Source of the DNA: Thioalkalivibrio sp.
GTDB lineage: Bacteria > Pseudomonadota > Gammaproteobacteria > Ectothiorhodospirales > Ectothiorhodospiraceae
Assembly (NCBI GenBank): GCA_018224485.1
Contig: JAGTVE010000131.1
Span: forward strand, 1 to 19,998
Length of the DNA stretch: 19,998 nt
Direction: 5' to 3'
This document shows, one piece after another, positions 5,242 to 12,589 of this stretch. The notes under the pieces are model-generated. The model was given only the letters and a program-made list of their open reading frames with translations. It did no database searches and was not told where the DNA came from. Position numbers and translations under genes: made by a program. Numbering within the stretch: position 1 is the first letter of the stretch; every line of letters begins with the position of its first letter.

Positions 5242-6497
5242 CACTGGGTCTTCCTCCGGGTGGTGCCAGTCTTGCGGGGCCTGGCAGTGGTCGTCTTCTT
5301 CTCGCCGGAGGCAGAACTGGCCGCGCTTCCGGTACGGCGCGTGCTGCGCTTGGGCTTCTCTGTGGCAGCCGCGGCATCGGTCGTCGCGCCGGAACCGCCC
5401 GCAGGCGCCGCCGATGCCGTGCCAGCCTGAAGCTTCTCCAGCGCGGCCCGCAATTCGGCGACCTCGTCGCGCAGACGCTGCACTTCGCCGTTGGCTCCCT
5501 TGTGCTCGTCCAGTTCGCCCTGCATCCGTTCCATCTGGGAGCGCACGGCCTGGTAGGCGGACCTGGTGTCGTGCAGACGGCGCTGAAGGGTGGAGATTTC
5601 CGACGCAGTCGGGATGTTCATCGCCTCCAGCCACTCGTCGACCAGGCGGACGCCCTGCTTCTTGACCGCCATCAGCGAATTGACCATCCGCCCATAGCGG
5701 CGCGCGTAGTCGTCGGACATCGCGTACTCGGCATAGGCCTCTTCGCAGGCGTCCACCCAGATGTTGAAGACCCCCCGTACCGAATTGATGGTCTTGCCCT
5801 CCTCGGCGGCCGCCTGTATCCGCTTCTGGAAGGCGTCGACCGAGCGCGTACCCAGGTTCGCGAAACCGGCCTGGTACTCGTTCATGGCCTTCTCGTAATC
5901 GAGCATCAGTCGAGCGAACTGTTGGTACTGCTCCTGCGATTCGCGCCCGTACCCGATGGCGGGCGCTGACAGGATACCCTCCAGCTGCTCGCGCAGGTCG
6001 GTGGGCTTTCCGGACTCGAAGGCCTTCATGAAATCACCGGGAAGCGGCATGCTGCCGGACAGGGTCCGTGACAGGGTGTCGAACGGGAGATCCCAGAAGG
6101 CCGTTCCCTGGCGACCACCGGCTCTTGCCGCAAGCTGGGCGAAGGGATTCAGGTTGGCGCCACCCTCCTGGAAGGCCTCCGTCATCATCCGCGTCCACTT
6201 TTCGATCATCTCCGGCATGTCGCTGACAGGGCCCTCCTTGTAGAACCCCTCGACCATCGAGAAGTAGCCCTTGCCGACATTCACCATCTGCTCCAGCAGG
6301 TCGGTTGCCGGCTTCGGGGTCGCCGGCGCCACGGCCTTCAACCACTGTTCCATCGCGCCCGCCCACGGGTTTTGCGGTGCTGACTGACCGGGAGCGGCCC
6401 CCTCCAGACCCCGCCTCGTCATGTCCATCCAGGCATCCCAGTAGCGGCGCTGCGCCTCCAGCCACTGGTCCGCAGTCGAAACGGAATCCGCCATCAT
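5241..6497 (-). CDS. phaE: Class III PHA synthase subunit PhaE with basic C-terminal tail
   Basis: PhaE is the non-catalytic partner that forms the active PhaEC synthase complex. The protein has 418 residues, somewhat longer than typical PhaE (about 360-380). The conserved region includes APAIGYGRESQEQYQQFARL and the helical stretch after it (about 179-227). A heptad-rich coiled coil follows (about 300-357, LQRRLHDTRSAYQAVRSQME ... EVAELRAALEKL), then an Ala/Gly linker. The last 39 residues (380-418) hold 13 Lys/Arg and only two acidic residues, mixed with Ser, Thr and Ala (KPKRSTRRTG ... RPRKTGTTRRKTQ). Such a tail is not a standard PhaE feature as far as I know. Two adjacent ATGs (6497, 6494) follow AGGAG. 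The second has the better spacing (6 nt). Confidence 0.95.
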   Translation of the reverse strand: MMADSVSTADQWLEAQRRYWDAWMDMTRRGLEGAAPGQSAPQNPWAGAMEQWLKAVAPATPKPATDLLEQMVNVGKGYFSMVEGFYKEGPVSDMPEMIEKWTRMMTEAFQEGGANLNPFAQLAARAGGRQGTAFWDLPFDTLSRTLSGSMPLPGDFMKAFESGKPTDLREQLEGILSAPAIGYGRESQEQYQQFARLMLDYEKAMNEYQAGFANLGTRSVDAFQKRIQAAAEEGKTINSVRGVFNIWVDACEEAYAEYAMSDDYARRYGRMVNSLMAVKKQGVRLVDEWLEAMNIPTASEISTLQRRLHDTRSAYQAVRSQMERMQGELDEHKGANGEVQRLRDEVAELRAALEKLQAGTASAAPAGGSGATTDAAAATEKPKRSTRRTGSAASSASGEKKTTTARPRKTGTTRRKTQ

Positions 6498-6580
6498 CTT
6501 CTCCTGATCTTCGCCCCGCGGGCGTGGTTACTGTATGGGATGAAGTGTAGAACCTGCGCCGGATACTAGCACGTCATTTG

Positions 6581-6592
6581 TGCACCGCACCA
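6581..6592 (+). promoter_or_regulatory. Candidate PhaR operator upstream of phaE
   Basis: TGCACCGCACCA differs by one base from TGCACTGCACCA at 8722-8733 in the phasin leader. PhaR proteins studied elsewhere bind TGC-rich sites in phasin and PHA-gene promoters. The site is about 85 bp upstream of the phaE start and overlaps its likely promoter zone. It is about 165 bp from the phaA start, so phaEC is the more likely target. Confidence 0.35.
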
Positions 6593-6652
6593 TTCCGCGC
6601 ATTCCGCCGCAGGCGCTCGGTATCCTGCAGGCAGACGACCAACCCGCCCCGA

Positions 6653-6683
6653 TTGAGGTCTCACGCCACCGGCATGCCATAAT
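6653..6683 (+). promoter_or_regulatory. Probable phaA promoter with extended -10
   Basis: TTGAGG (6653-6658) is followed 19 bp later by CATAAT (6678-6683), preceded by TG-C, which makes an extended -10 (TGCCATAAT). The long spacer is unusual but tolerated with an extended -10. The predicted leader is about 65 nt and reaches the strong AGAGGAGG ribosome site at 6742-6749. Confidence 0.45.
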
Positions 6684-6757
6684 CACGGTGCACGGGTTCA
6701 CTGCGCGAGGACCAGAAATCGTCGGCAAGAGACCGCCATCCAGAGGAGGCAGAAGTA

Positions 6758-7945
6758 ATGAGTGAAGACATCGTAATCGTCGGAGCAGCCCGCACGGCCG
6801 TCGGAAGCCTGATGGGCTCGCTCGGTGACATCCCGGCGAGCAAGCTCGGGGCCACCGTGATCCGCGCCCTGCTGCAACGTTCGGGGGTGAGTCCGGAGCA
6901 GGTCGGCGAGGTGATACTGGGTCAGGTCCTGACCGGAGGGGCAGGCATGAACCCAACACGCCAGGCGGCTCTCGAGGCCGGCATTCCCGACAGCGTTCCA
7001 GCGATGACGATCAACATGGTCTGCGGTTCCGGGCTCAGGGCGGTCCACCTCGCATGGCAGGCGGTGCGATGCGGTGACGCGGAGATCGTGGTCGCCGGAG
7101 GGCAGGAGAGCATGAGTCAGGCGCCGCACGCGCTGCCCAGATCCCGCTTCGGTGTCAAGATGGGCGAGTGGACGCTGCGGGACACCATGATCAATGACGG
7201 GCTCTGGTGTGCAATCACCGACATGCACATGGGCAACACCGCTGAGAACATTGCCCGGAAGTACTCGATCAGCCGCGAGGAACAGGACGCCTTCGCTGCG
7301 CAGTCGCAGCAACGCGCCGAGGCGGCGATCCGGGACGGCGTCTTCAAGGAAGAGATCGTTCCGGTGGAGATTCCCCAACGCAAGGGCGAGCCCAAGATCT
7401 TCGATACCGACGAATTCCCGCGTGCCGGCGCCACCGCCGAGGGCCTCGCCAAACTGCGGCCCGCCTTCGAGAAGGAGGGCACGGTCACCGCGGGCAACGC
7501 CTCGGGCATCAACGATGGCGCCGCGGCCGTGCTGGTGATGACGGCGAGCAAGGCCCGGGAACTCGGCCTGAAACCGATGGCCCGTATCGTCGCCTTTTCC
7601 TCGGCCGGAGTGGACCCCGCCATCATGGGCACGGGCCCGATCCCGGCCACCACTGCGTGCCTGGAAAAGGCCGGTTGGAGCCATGGCGACCTCGACCTGA
7701 TCGAATCGAACGAGGCCTTCGCGGCCCAGGCGATCTCGGTGAACAAGGAGATCGGCTGGGACCCGTCCAAGGTGAACGTCAGCGGCGGCGCGATCGCGAT
7801 CGGTCACCCGATCGGGGCCTCTGGCGCTCGGTTGCTGGTCACGCTCCTGCACGGAATGCGCCGCCTTGATGCGAAACGCGGCCTCGGAACCCTGTGCATC
7901 GGGGGCGGCCAGGGTGTGGCGATGGCGCTGGAACGGACCGACTGA
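6758..7945 (+). CDS. phaA: Acetyl-CoA acetyltransferase (beta-ketothiolase)
   Basis: PhaA condenses two acetyl-CoA molecules to acetoacetyl-CoA, the first step of PHB synthesis. The 395-residue length is standard for biosynthetic thiolases. The nucleophile Cys89 lies in NMVCGSGLRAV. The thiolase signature VNVSGGAIAIGHPIGASGAR gives His350, and LCIGGGQG gives the acid/base Cys380. A strong Shine-Dalgarno AGAGGAGG ends 8 nt before the ATG, which settles the start. It is the first gene of the rightward PHB group (phaA-phaR-phaP-phaB) and is divergent from phaEC. A general thiolase role is possible, but the context argues for PhaA. Confidence 0.97.
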   Translation: MSEDIVIVGAARTAVGSLMGSLGDIPASKLGATVIRALLQRSGVSPEQVGEVILGQVLTGGAGMNPTRQAALEAGIPDSVPAMTINMVCGSGLRAVHLAWQAVRCGDAEIVVAGGQESMSQAPHALPRSRFGVKMGEWTLRDTMINDGLWCAITDMHMGNTAENIARKYSISREEQDAFAAQSQQRAEAAIRDGVFKEEIVPVEIPQRKGEPKIFDTDEFPRAGATAEGLAKLRPAFEKEGTVTAGNASGINDGAAAVLVMTASKARELGLKPMARIVAFSSAGVDPAIMGTGPIPATTACLEKAGWSHGDLDLIESNEAFAAQAISVNKEIGWDPSKVNVSGGAIAIGHPIGASGARLLVTLLHGMRRLDAKRGLGTLCIGGGQGVAMALERTD

Positions 7946-7965
7946 ACAACCCGCAATGGCACACG

Positions 7966-7987
7966 GCGCCCCATGCCGAAGGGGCGC
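7966..7987 (+). other. Hairpin after phaA lacking a T-tract
   Basis: GCGCCCC (7966-7972) pairs with GGGGCGC (7981-7987) around an 8-nt loop, about 20 bp after the phaA stop. No run of T follows, so it is not a canonical terminator. It may protect or attenuate the phaA message. Confidence 0.4.
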
Positions 7988-8007
7988 AGGCGCCGCGGGC
8001 CGGATCC

Positions 8008-8036
8008 CGGAAATGCCGCCCCGGATCATGTAAAAT
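8008..8036 (+). promoter_or_regulatory. Weak candidate phaR promoter
   Basis: TAAAAT (8031-8036) is a good -10 match in an otherwise GC-rich gap, with CGGAAA 17 bp upstream as a poor -35. It starts about 34 bp before the phaR start. Transcription from phaA could equally reach phaR. Confidence 0.3.
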
Positions 8037-8069
8037 CGAGACCGAGTACGGGTGCAAGGGGGCGCCGCC

Positions 8070-8549
8070 GTGAGTGAACAGAGGCTGGTCAAGAAGTATC
8101 CCAATCGGCGCCTTTACGATACCGAGGAAAGCCGCTATATCACGCTGACGGATGTTCAGAAGCTGGTGCGGGACGGGATGGACATCAAGGTGGTGGACAC
8201 CCAGAGCGGCGACGACATCACCCGCGGCATCCTCATCCAGATCATCACCGAGCAGGAGGCGAGCGGAAACCCGATGTTCACCACCGAGGTGCTCACCCGG
8301 TTCATCCGCTTCTACGACGAATCCCTGCAGGACGCCTTCTCGAGCTTCCTCGACCAGACCCTGAAGCTCTACGGCGAACAGCAGCAGCAGATGCAGTCGC
8401 AGCTCGACCAGTTGATGCCCGGAGAGGCCCTGCAGAGCTGGGCCGAACTCACCGAGCGCAACATCGAGCTCTGGCGCGAGATGCAGGACAGCTTCTTCCG
8501 GGCAGCCGCAATACCCCCCGACCGTTCGTCCCGCCGGCGCTCCAAGTAG
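8070..8549 (+). CDS. phaR: PHB synthesis repressor PhaR
   Basis: PhaR represses phasin and its own genes by binding DNA, and releases when it binds nascent PHB granules. The protein has 159 residues from the GTG at 8070. An earlier in-frame GTG at 8052 would add six residues, but AAGGGGG (8056-8062) is 7 nt before the 8070 start, and MSEQRLVKKYPNRRLYDTEES is the family N-terminus. The N-terminal PHB/PHA accumulation regulator DNA-binding domain covers about 1-62 (KYPNRRLYD ... YITLTDVQKLV). The PHB_acc domain follows (about 68-108, FTTEVLTRFIRFYDESLQDA). After it come a Gln-rich helix and a short basic tail (RSSRRRSK). It is the ORF4 equivalent of the Allochromatium cluster. Confidence 0.95.
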   Translation: MSEQRLVKKYPNRRLYDTEESRYITLTDVQKLVRDGMDIKVVDTQSGDDITRGILIQIITEQEASGNPMFTTEVLTRFIRFYDESLQDAFSSFLDQTLKLYGEQQQQMQSQLDQLMPGEALQSWAELTERNIELWREMQDSFFRAAAIPPDRSSRRRSK

Positions 8550-8677
8550 CCGCGTTCCTGGGCTGGCCGGGCGTCGCCTTGCGCCAGCACCCGTACCCGG
8601 CGCTGCGTCCACCCCTCTCGGGAGCGGCTCACCGATGCCGGCCCCGCCCCTTCTTCCGGGAAATCCCCCCCAGAGGC

Positions 8678-8706
8678 TTGACTCCGTCTCCTGGGCGTCC
8701 TATGCT
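8678..8706 (+). promoter_or_regulatory. Sigma70-type promoter of the phasin gene
   Basis: TTGACT (8678-8683), a 17-bp spacer and TATGCT (8701-8706) form a near-consensus promoter, the clearest one in the window. Transcription would start near 8713, about 57 nt before the phasin ATG, so the phasin gene can be expressed independently of phaA and phaR. Confidence 0.75.
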
Positions 8707-8733
8707 GCATCGCAACAATGCTGCACTGCACCA
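8702..8733 (+). promoter_or_regulatory. Candidate PhaR operator in the phasin leader
   Basis: Directly at and after the -10 hexamer there is a TGC/GCA-rich stretch: ATGCTGCATCGCAACAATGC, then TGCACTGCACCA (8722-8733). TGC-rich elements are the reported targets of PhaR in other bacteria. The location over the start site fits repression. The 12-bp core recurs upstream of phaE at 6581-6592 with one change. Confidence 0.5.
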
Positions 8734-8769
8734 AACAGCGGGCGGTGGCATTCAATCAGGAGAATGAGC

Positions 8770-9159
8770 ATGCAAAACCAGATGTTTGACGCCTATAATG
8801 AGATGGCCCAAGGCGGCTTCGAGGCCCTGCGCAAGCTGGGTGAGATCAACATGCGCGCCGGCGAACGCCTGTTCCAGCAGCAGCTCGACATGAGCAACAC
8901 CATGCTGGAGACGGGTGCCAAGGGCATGGAGGGCATGACCAAGGCCAAGGGCTACCAGGAGCTGGTGTCCAGCCAGGCCAAGCTGGCTCAGGACTACGGC
9001 CAGGAGTGGCTGAAGGGCTATCGCGCGGCCGTCGAAGTGATGACCGAGGCGCGTGATTCGGCCGCCGACGTGGTGGACCAGCAGATGCAGACTGCCAGCA
9101 AGAACGTGCAGGCCGCTGGCGAGAGCTTCAAGAAGGCTGCGGCAAAGGCCGCTGCCTGA
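8770..9159 (+). CDS. phaP: Phasin family granule-associated protein
   Basis: Phasins coat PHB granules and control their size and number. The protein has 129 residues from the ATG at 8770, chosen because AGGAG (8758-8762) lies 7 nt upstream. The in-frame ATG at 8764 is only 1 nt from it. The protein is almost wholly amphipathic helix (MFDAYNEMAQGGFEALRKLG ... LFQQQLDMSNTMLE ... LKGYRAAVEVMTEARDSA), with no signal peptide, matching the phasin_2 type. It ends in an Ala/Lys run (FKKAAAKAAA). It has its own promoter and a strong terminator, so it is a separate high-expression unit inside the pha cluster. Confidence 0.93.
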   Translation: MQNQMFDAYNEMAQGGFEALRKLGEINMRAGERLFQQQLDMSNTMLETGAKGMEGMTKAKGYQELVSSQAKLAQDYGQEWLKGYRAAVEVMTEARDSAADVVDQQMQTASKNVQAAGESFKKAAAKAAA

Positions 9160-9186
9160 ACCATCAACCGGCCCTGAGCCAAAGAA

Positions 9187-9212
9187 GGGGGCGCTGGTCG
9201 CCCCCTTTTTTT
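9187..9212 (+). terminator. Rho-independent terminator after phaP
   Basis: GGGGGCG (9187-9193) pairs with CGCCCCC (9199-9205) around loop CTGGT and is followed by seven T residues (9206-9212). It should end the phasin transcript, with read-through or a separate promoter needed for phaB. Confidence 0.93.
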
Positions 9213-9240
9213 ATTCGGTGGGCCGCACATCGGAGGATGC

Positions 9241-9984
9241 ATGGCACGTTTAGCGTTGGTCACTGGGGGCATCGGCGGGATCGGCACGGCGATCTGCGAG
9301 GAATTGCTTGGGCGCGGCTTCAAGGTCGTCGCGGGCTACTACCCGCCGGAGAAGGAGCAGGCCGAGGAGTGGCAGACAAGGCATGCGGCCGAGGGACGGG
9401 AGTACGAGATCGCCTCCGGCGACGTCTCCTCGTTCGAGGATTCGCAGAAGATGATCACCGAGATCGAGGACCGGCTGGGACCGGTGGACGTGCTGATCAA
9501 CTGCGCCGGCATCACGCGCGACAAGACCTTCCGCAAGATGGAGCCGAACCAATGGAAGGCGGTGATGAGCACCAACCTCGACAGCCTGTTCAACGTCACC
9601 CGCCAGGTCGTGAACGGAATGATGGAACGCGGCTACGGACGAATCGTGAACATCTCGTCGGTGAACGGGCAGCGGGGCCAGTTCGGCCAGACCAACTATT
9701 CGGCCGCAAAGGCGGGCGCTCATGGCTTCACGATGGCCCTCGCGCAGGAGGTCGTGCGCAAGGGTGTGACCGTCAACACCGTCTCACCCGGCTACATCGC
9801 AACCGAGATGACTGAGGCCATGGGCGAAGAGGTACAGCAGCAGATCATCTCGCAGATTCCCATGGGCCGCATGGGCACCCCGGACGAGGTCGCCTACCTA
9901 GTCGGCATCCTGTGCGACGATCGGGCGTGCTACATCACCGGCGCCAATTACGAGGTCAACGGCGGCCTGTTCATGAGCTTCTGA
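9241..9984 (+). CDS. phaB: Acetoacetyl-CoA reductase
   Basis: PhaB reduces acetoacetyl-CoA to (R)-3-hydroxybutyryl-CoA, the PHB monomer, using NADPH or NADH. It is a classical short-chain dehydrogenase of 247 residues. The Rossmann motif TGGIGGIG spans 8-15, NCAG is near 87-90, and the catalytic residues are Ser140, Tyr153 and Lys157 (YSAAK). The family PG motif appears in VSPGYIATEM. GGAGG ends 4 nt before the ATG. Its closest SDR relative is FabG, but VTGGIGGIGTAIC, the C-terminal YEVNGGLFMSF and the cluster position support PhaB. The gene follows the phaP terminator with only about 28 bp between, too little for an obvious separate promoter, so some read-through is likely. Confidence 0.95.
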   Translation: MARLALVTGGIGGIGTAICEELLGRGFKVVAGYYPPEKEQAEEWQTRHAAEGREYEIASGDVSSFEDSQKMITEIEDRLGPVDVLINCAGITRDKTFRKMEPNQWKAVMSTNLDSLFNVTRQVVNGMMERGYGRIVNISSVNGQRGQFGQTNYSAAKAGAHGFTMALAQEVVRKGVTVNTVSPGYIATEMTEAMGEEVQQQIISQIPMGRMGTPDEVAYLVGILCDDRACYITGANYEVNGGLFMSF

Positions 9985-10002
9985 CCTTTTGCGGCACCCG
10001 TG

Positions 10003-10032
10003 CCCGCGCGGTAGTTTACCGGGCGGCGCGGG
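10003..10032. other. Long GC hairpin after phaB
   Basis: CCCGCGC (10003-10009) and GCGCGGG (10026-10032) form the outer stem, with a nested GGTA-GTT-TACC hairpin (10010-10020). No T-tract follows. It lies 18 bp after the phaB stop and may act as a transcript-end structure. Confidence 0.4.
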
Positions 10033-10074
10033 TCCTCCCCCCTGCCCTTTAGACGTCTCCTCCGCGCAGGGGCT

Positions 10075-11553
10075 ATGATCAATGGCCTGATGCACTGGCC
10101 TGCAGGACTGAGACCGAAAACCACGTGGATACGCCGGATCGAGATCGGCGTGTTCACCTTGGTGCTGTCGGTGCTCCTCCTCTGGGCCTGGCAACATACC
10201 CCGTCGGCACTGAACCTCGCGCTGTTCAAGCAGGAACTTCACGTGGCCCTGGTCAGCCATCCCCATGACCACACCTTCGTGGACCTGGGCAACGATCCGG
10301 AGCACTTCGAGCTGGTGCTGCTGAACGGCCTTGCGGAGCGACTCGGGGCCCGGCTGGAGGTGCACAGGGTTCCGGGGCCGCGCGAGGCCTACCGTCTGTT
10401 GCGGGCAGGCAGGGTGGACCTTGCCGCCGGCCTGCTTACCATTCCGGGGGACAACCCCGGCCTGCCGGTCGGACCGGAAATCCTGCCCATCCAGAAACAG
10501 CTGGTGTACTGGGCGGGGAACGGGTCGGCCGCCGACGGCCTTGATGAGCTGGTGCAGCAGGGAGCACGCATCGGGGTCACCTCGGTCCTGGCCCTCCCGG
10601 AGGCGCTGGCCGCCGTGGTCCGGGACAGCAACGGATCCGGCGGCGAGATGGAACTGATCCAGTACGCCGACGGACCGGAGCTGGTCGCGGCACTGCGCAG
10701 GGGGACCGTGGACTACGCGGTCCTCACCTCGATCGAACTCAGCCGCCTTCAGCGCGTGCAACCCGCCCTGCGTTTGAGTCTCGAGCTGGACGGAGAGACC
10801 CCGGTCGTCTGGCTGTTCCCGCCGGGGCGCGATCGCAGCCTGATCGACGCCGCGGAGGACTACCTCGAGGCGCTGCGCTCCGGACGCGAATTCGAACTCC
10901 TCTTCGACCGGCACTTCGGTCACCTCGAAGTGCACGACCTGGTGGACGCGATCAGCTTCACCCGACTCGTGCAGGAGCGCCTGGATCCCCTGCGACCGTT
11001 GTTCGAAGAGGTCGCGCTGCAGCACGGCCTGGACTGGCGGTTCCTTGCCGCAGTGAGCTACCAGGAGTCGCACTGGGACCCGGATGCCGTGTCACGCACC
11101 GGCGTGCGCGGCCTGATGATGCTGACGAACGCGACGGCGCAGTCCCTTGGCGTCAGTGATCGCAGCGACCCGCGTCAGAGCGTCGAGGGCGGCGTGCGCT
11201 ACATGTTGCAGATGCTCGAGCGGCTTCCCGACGGCATCGGCGAGCCGGACCGCACCTGGATGGCCCTGGCCTCGTACAACGTGGGGCTCGGACACCTGCT
11301 CGATGCACGCGATCTGACCGATACCGGCGGCGGAGACCCGAACCTCTGGCTGGACGTGATGGACTGGCTGCCGAAGCTGGCGCAGCGCGACTGGTACGAG
11401 CAGACGCGTTACGGATACGCTCGCGGCTGGGAACCGGTGACCTATGTGCAGAACATTCGCAGCTACTACAACTGGCTGGTGCAGCTGTTTCCAAAACCCG
11501 GCGATCGTGACAGGAGCATGCGCCTCTACCTCGGCACACCGTTGCCGCTGTAG
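10075..11553 (+). CDS. mltF: Membrane-bound lytic murein transglycosylase F
   Basis: MltF cleaves peptidoglycan glycan strands to 1,6-anhydromuropeptides. The protein has 492 residues (E. coli MltF has 518). A transmembrane or uncleaved signal segment occupies about 22-40 (IEIGVFTLVLSVLLLWAW), and no lipobox follows. A periplasmic solute-binding-like domain (about 52-283) leads to the lysozyme-like SLT domain from about 305. The catalytic Glu331 is in SYQESHWDP, followed by GVRGLMMLT and the ALASYNVGLGHLLDAR motif. The start has only a weak purine-rich site (CAGGGG), so the exact ATG is uncertain. It stands alone, converging on tadA with only 23 bp between stop codons. Confidence 0.93.
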   Translation: MINGLMHWPAGLRPKTTWIRRIEIGVFTLVLSVLLLWAWQHTPSALNLALFKQELHVALVSHPHDHTFVDLGNDPEHFELVLLNGLAERLGARLEVHRVPGPREAYRLLRAGRVDLAAGLLTIPGDNPGLPVGPEILPIQKQLVYWAGNGSAADGLDELVQQGARIGVTSVLALPEALAAVVRDSNGSGGEMELIQYADGPELVAALRRGTVDYAVLTSIELSRLQRVQPALRLSLELDGETPVVWLFPPGRDRSLIDAAEDYLEALRSGREFELLFDRHFGHLEVHDLVDAISFTRLVQERLDPLRPLFEEVALQHGLDWRFLAAVSYQESHWDPDAVSRTGVRGLMMLTNATAQSLGVSDRSDPRQSVEGGVRYMLQMLERLPDGIGEPDRTWMALASYNVGLGHLLDARDLTDTGGGDPNLWLDVMDWLPKLAQRDWYEQTRYGYARGWEPVTYVQNIRSYYNWLVQLFPKPGDRDRSMRLYLGTPLPL

Positions 11554-11576
11554 GCCCCGCCACCCCAGAAGCGCGC

Positions 11577-12077
11577 TCAGCGCGCGCGCCGCTGCCGGAA
11601 GAAATCACGCAGCATCGACGCCGCCCGCTCGGCCTCGACCCCGCCCGTCACCGCGATGCGATGATTGTGGGAGGGGTGCGCAACCAGGTCCAGTGCCCCA
11701 CCCGCCGCCCCGGTGCGCGGATCCGGGGCACCAAAGACCAGCCGCGCGACCCGCGCGTGGACCATCGCGCCGATACACATCGGACAGGGCTCCAGGGTCA
11801 CATACAGGGTGGTTCCGGGCAGACGGTAGTTGCCGAGCCGCCGGGCGGCCTCGCGAAGCACGCGAATCTCGGCGTGCGCGGTGGGATCCCGCGCGCCAAT
11901 AGGGGCGTTGTGCGCACGTGCAAGGCAGTGGCCGTCCTGCACCAGCACAGCCCCGACCGGCACCTCGCCCGCTTCCTGGCCGCGCCCCGCCTCCTCAAGG
12001 GCCAGGGACATCCAGTACCGGTCCTGCTTCTCCTGCCCGGATCCCTCCGGCATTCCTGCAGCGATTGCATCCTGCAT
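11577..12077 (-). CDS. tadA: tRNA-specific adenosine deaminase
   Basis: TadA converts adenosine 34 to inosine in tRNA-Arg(ACG), an essential step in decoding CGN codons. The protein has 166 residues from the ATG at 12077, close to the 167 of E. coli. The zinc site is complete: His68 and catalytic Glu70 in TAHAEIRVL, and Cys98 and Cys101 in TLEPCPMCIGAM. NAPIGARDPTAHAE and the C-terminal LRDFFRQRRAR also fit. Alternative in-frame ATGs exist at 12053 and further in, and none has an ideal ribosome site, so the start is uncertain. A longer open frame upstream is only gpx read in another frame. It follows gpx by 11 bp and probably ends the six-gene operon. Confidence 0.93.
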   Translation of the reverse strand: MQDAIAAGMPEGSGQEKQDRYWMSLALEEAGRGQEAGEVPVGAVLVQDGHCLARAHNAPIGARDPTAHAEIRVLREAARRLGNYRLPGTTLYVTLEPCPMCIGAMVHARVARLVFGAPDPRTGAAGGALDLVAHPSHNHRIAVTGGVEAERAASMLRDFFRQRRAR

Positions 12078-12088
12078 GCACCAAGGCC

Positions 12089-12586
12089 TCAGCCGCCCGC
12101 GTGCTCGGCCAACGCCTTCTCGATTGCGGTCCGCAGGGCCTCCGGCCGCGTGCTCGGCGCGAAGCGGTCGATCACCCGGCCATCCCGGCCCAACAGGAAC
12201 TTGGTGAAGTTCCACTTGATGGCCGTGGTCCCCAGGGCGCCGGGTGCTGCCTCCTTCAGGAACCGGTACACGGGATGGGCATCGCCGCCGTTCACCTCGA
12301 TCTTTGCGAACATCGGAAAATTCACACCGAAGCGGCTGCTGCAGAATTCCGCGATCGCCTCCGGACCTCCGGGCTCCTGGCCGCCGAACTGATTGCAGGG
12401 AAACCCGAGCACCCGGAAGCCCTGCTCTGCGTAATCGTCCTGCAACGCCTGCAGCCCCTGGTACTGAGGCGTGAAGCCGCACTCACTGGCCACGTTCACG
12501 ACCAGCAGTACCTTTCCGCGGTAGTCCGCGAGGTCCTGCTGCCGTCCGTCCAGCCGCTCCGCCTGAAACTCGTAGAGGGTTGTCAT
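12089..12586 (-). CDS. Glutathione peroxidase family protein
   Basis: This thiol peroxidase reduces hydrogen peroxide or lipid hydroperoxides, using glutathione or more often thioredoxin in bacteria. It has 165 residues and no signal peptide, so it is cytoplasmic. The peroxidatic Cys36 lies in NVASECGFTPQYQGL, and the family motif GFPCNQFGGQEPG supplies Cys64 and Gln70. The remaining tetrad residues are Trp125 and Asn126 in KWNFTKF. Cys82 (EFCSSRF) is placed like the resolving cysteine of yeast Gpx3-type enzymes, which favours the thioredoxin-dependent, Cys-type mechanism. Only 3 bp separate its ATG from the lipoprotein stop, so it is in the mla-type operon. Protection of membrane lipids from peroxides would suit that context. 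Confidence 0.94.
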   Translation of the reverse strand: MTTLYEFQAERLDGRQQDLADYRGKVLLVVNVASECGFTPQYQGLQALQDDYAEQGFRVLGFPCNQFGGQEPGGPEAIAEFCSSRFGVNFPMFAKIEVNGGDAHPVYRFLKEAAPGALGTTAIKWNFTKFLLGRDGRVIDRFAPSTRPEALRTAIEKALAEHAGG

Positions 12587-12589
12587 CTC

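Larger units (their letters stand above)
6498..6757. promoter_or_regulatory. Divergent phaE/phaA intergenic region
   Basis: These 260 bp separate the leftward phaEC from the rightward phaA. The phaA side holds the extended -10 promoter listed separately. The phaE side has -10-like hexamers (TAGTAT and TACACT on the minus strand) but no convincing -35. A TGCACCGCACCA motif at 6581-6592 matches one downstream of the phasin promoter. No small gene is supported here. Confidence 0.6.

Noticed and set aside
6698..8104. Minus-strand 468-residue open frame opposite phaA
   Set aside because: It is antisense to the strongly supported thiolase gene and crosses the phaA promoter region; no domain is seen.
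9898..11073. Minus-strand 391-residue open frame opposite mltF
   Set aside because: It is antisense to mltF with no recognisable motif; a codon-bias shadow.
11571..11585. GCGCGC-TCA-GCGCGC hairpin between mltF and tadA as a terminator
   Set aside because: The stem is short, overlaps the tadA stop codon and lacks a T-tract on either strand.
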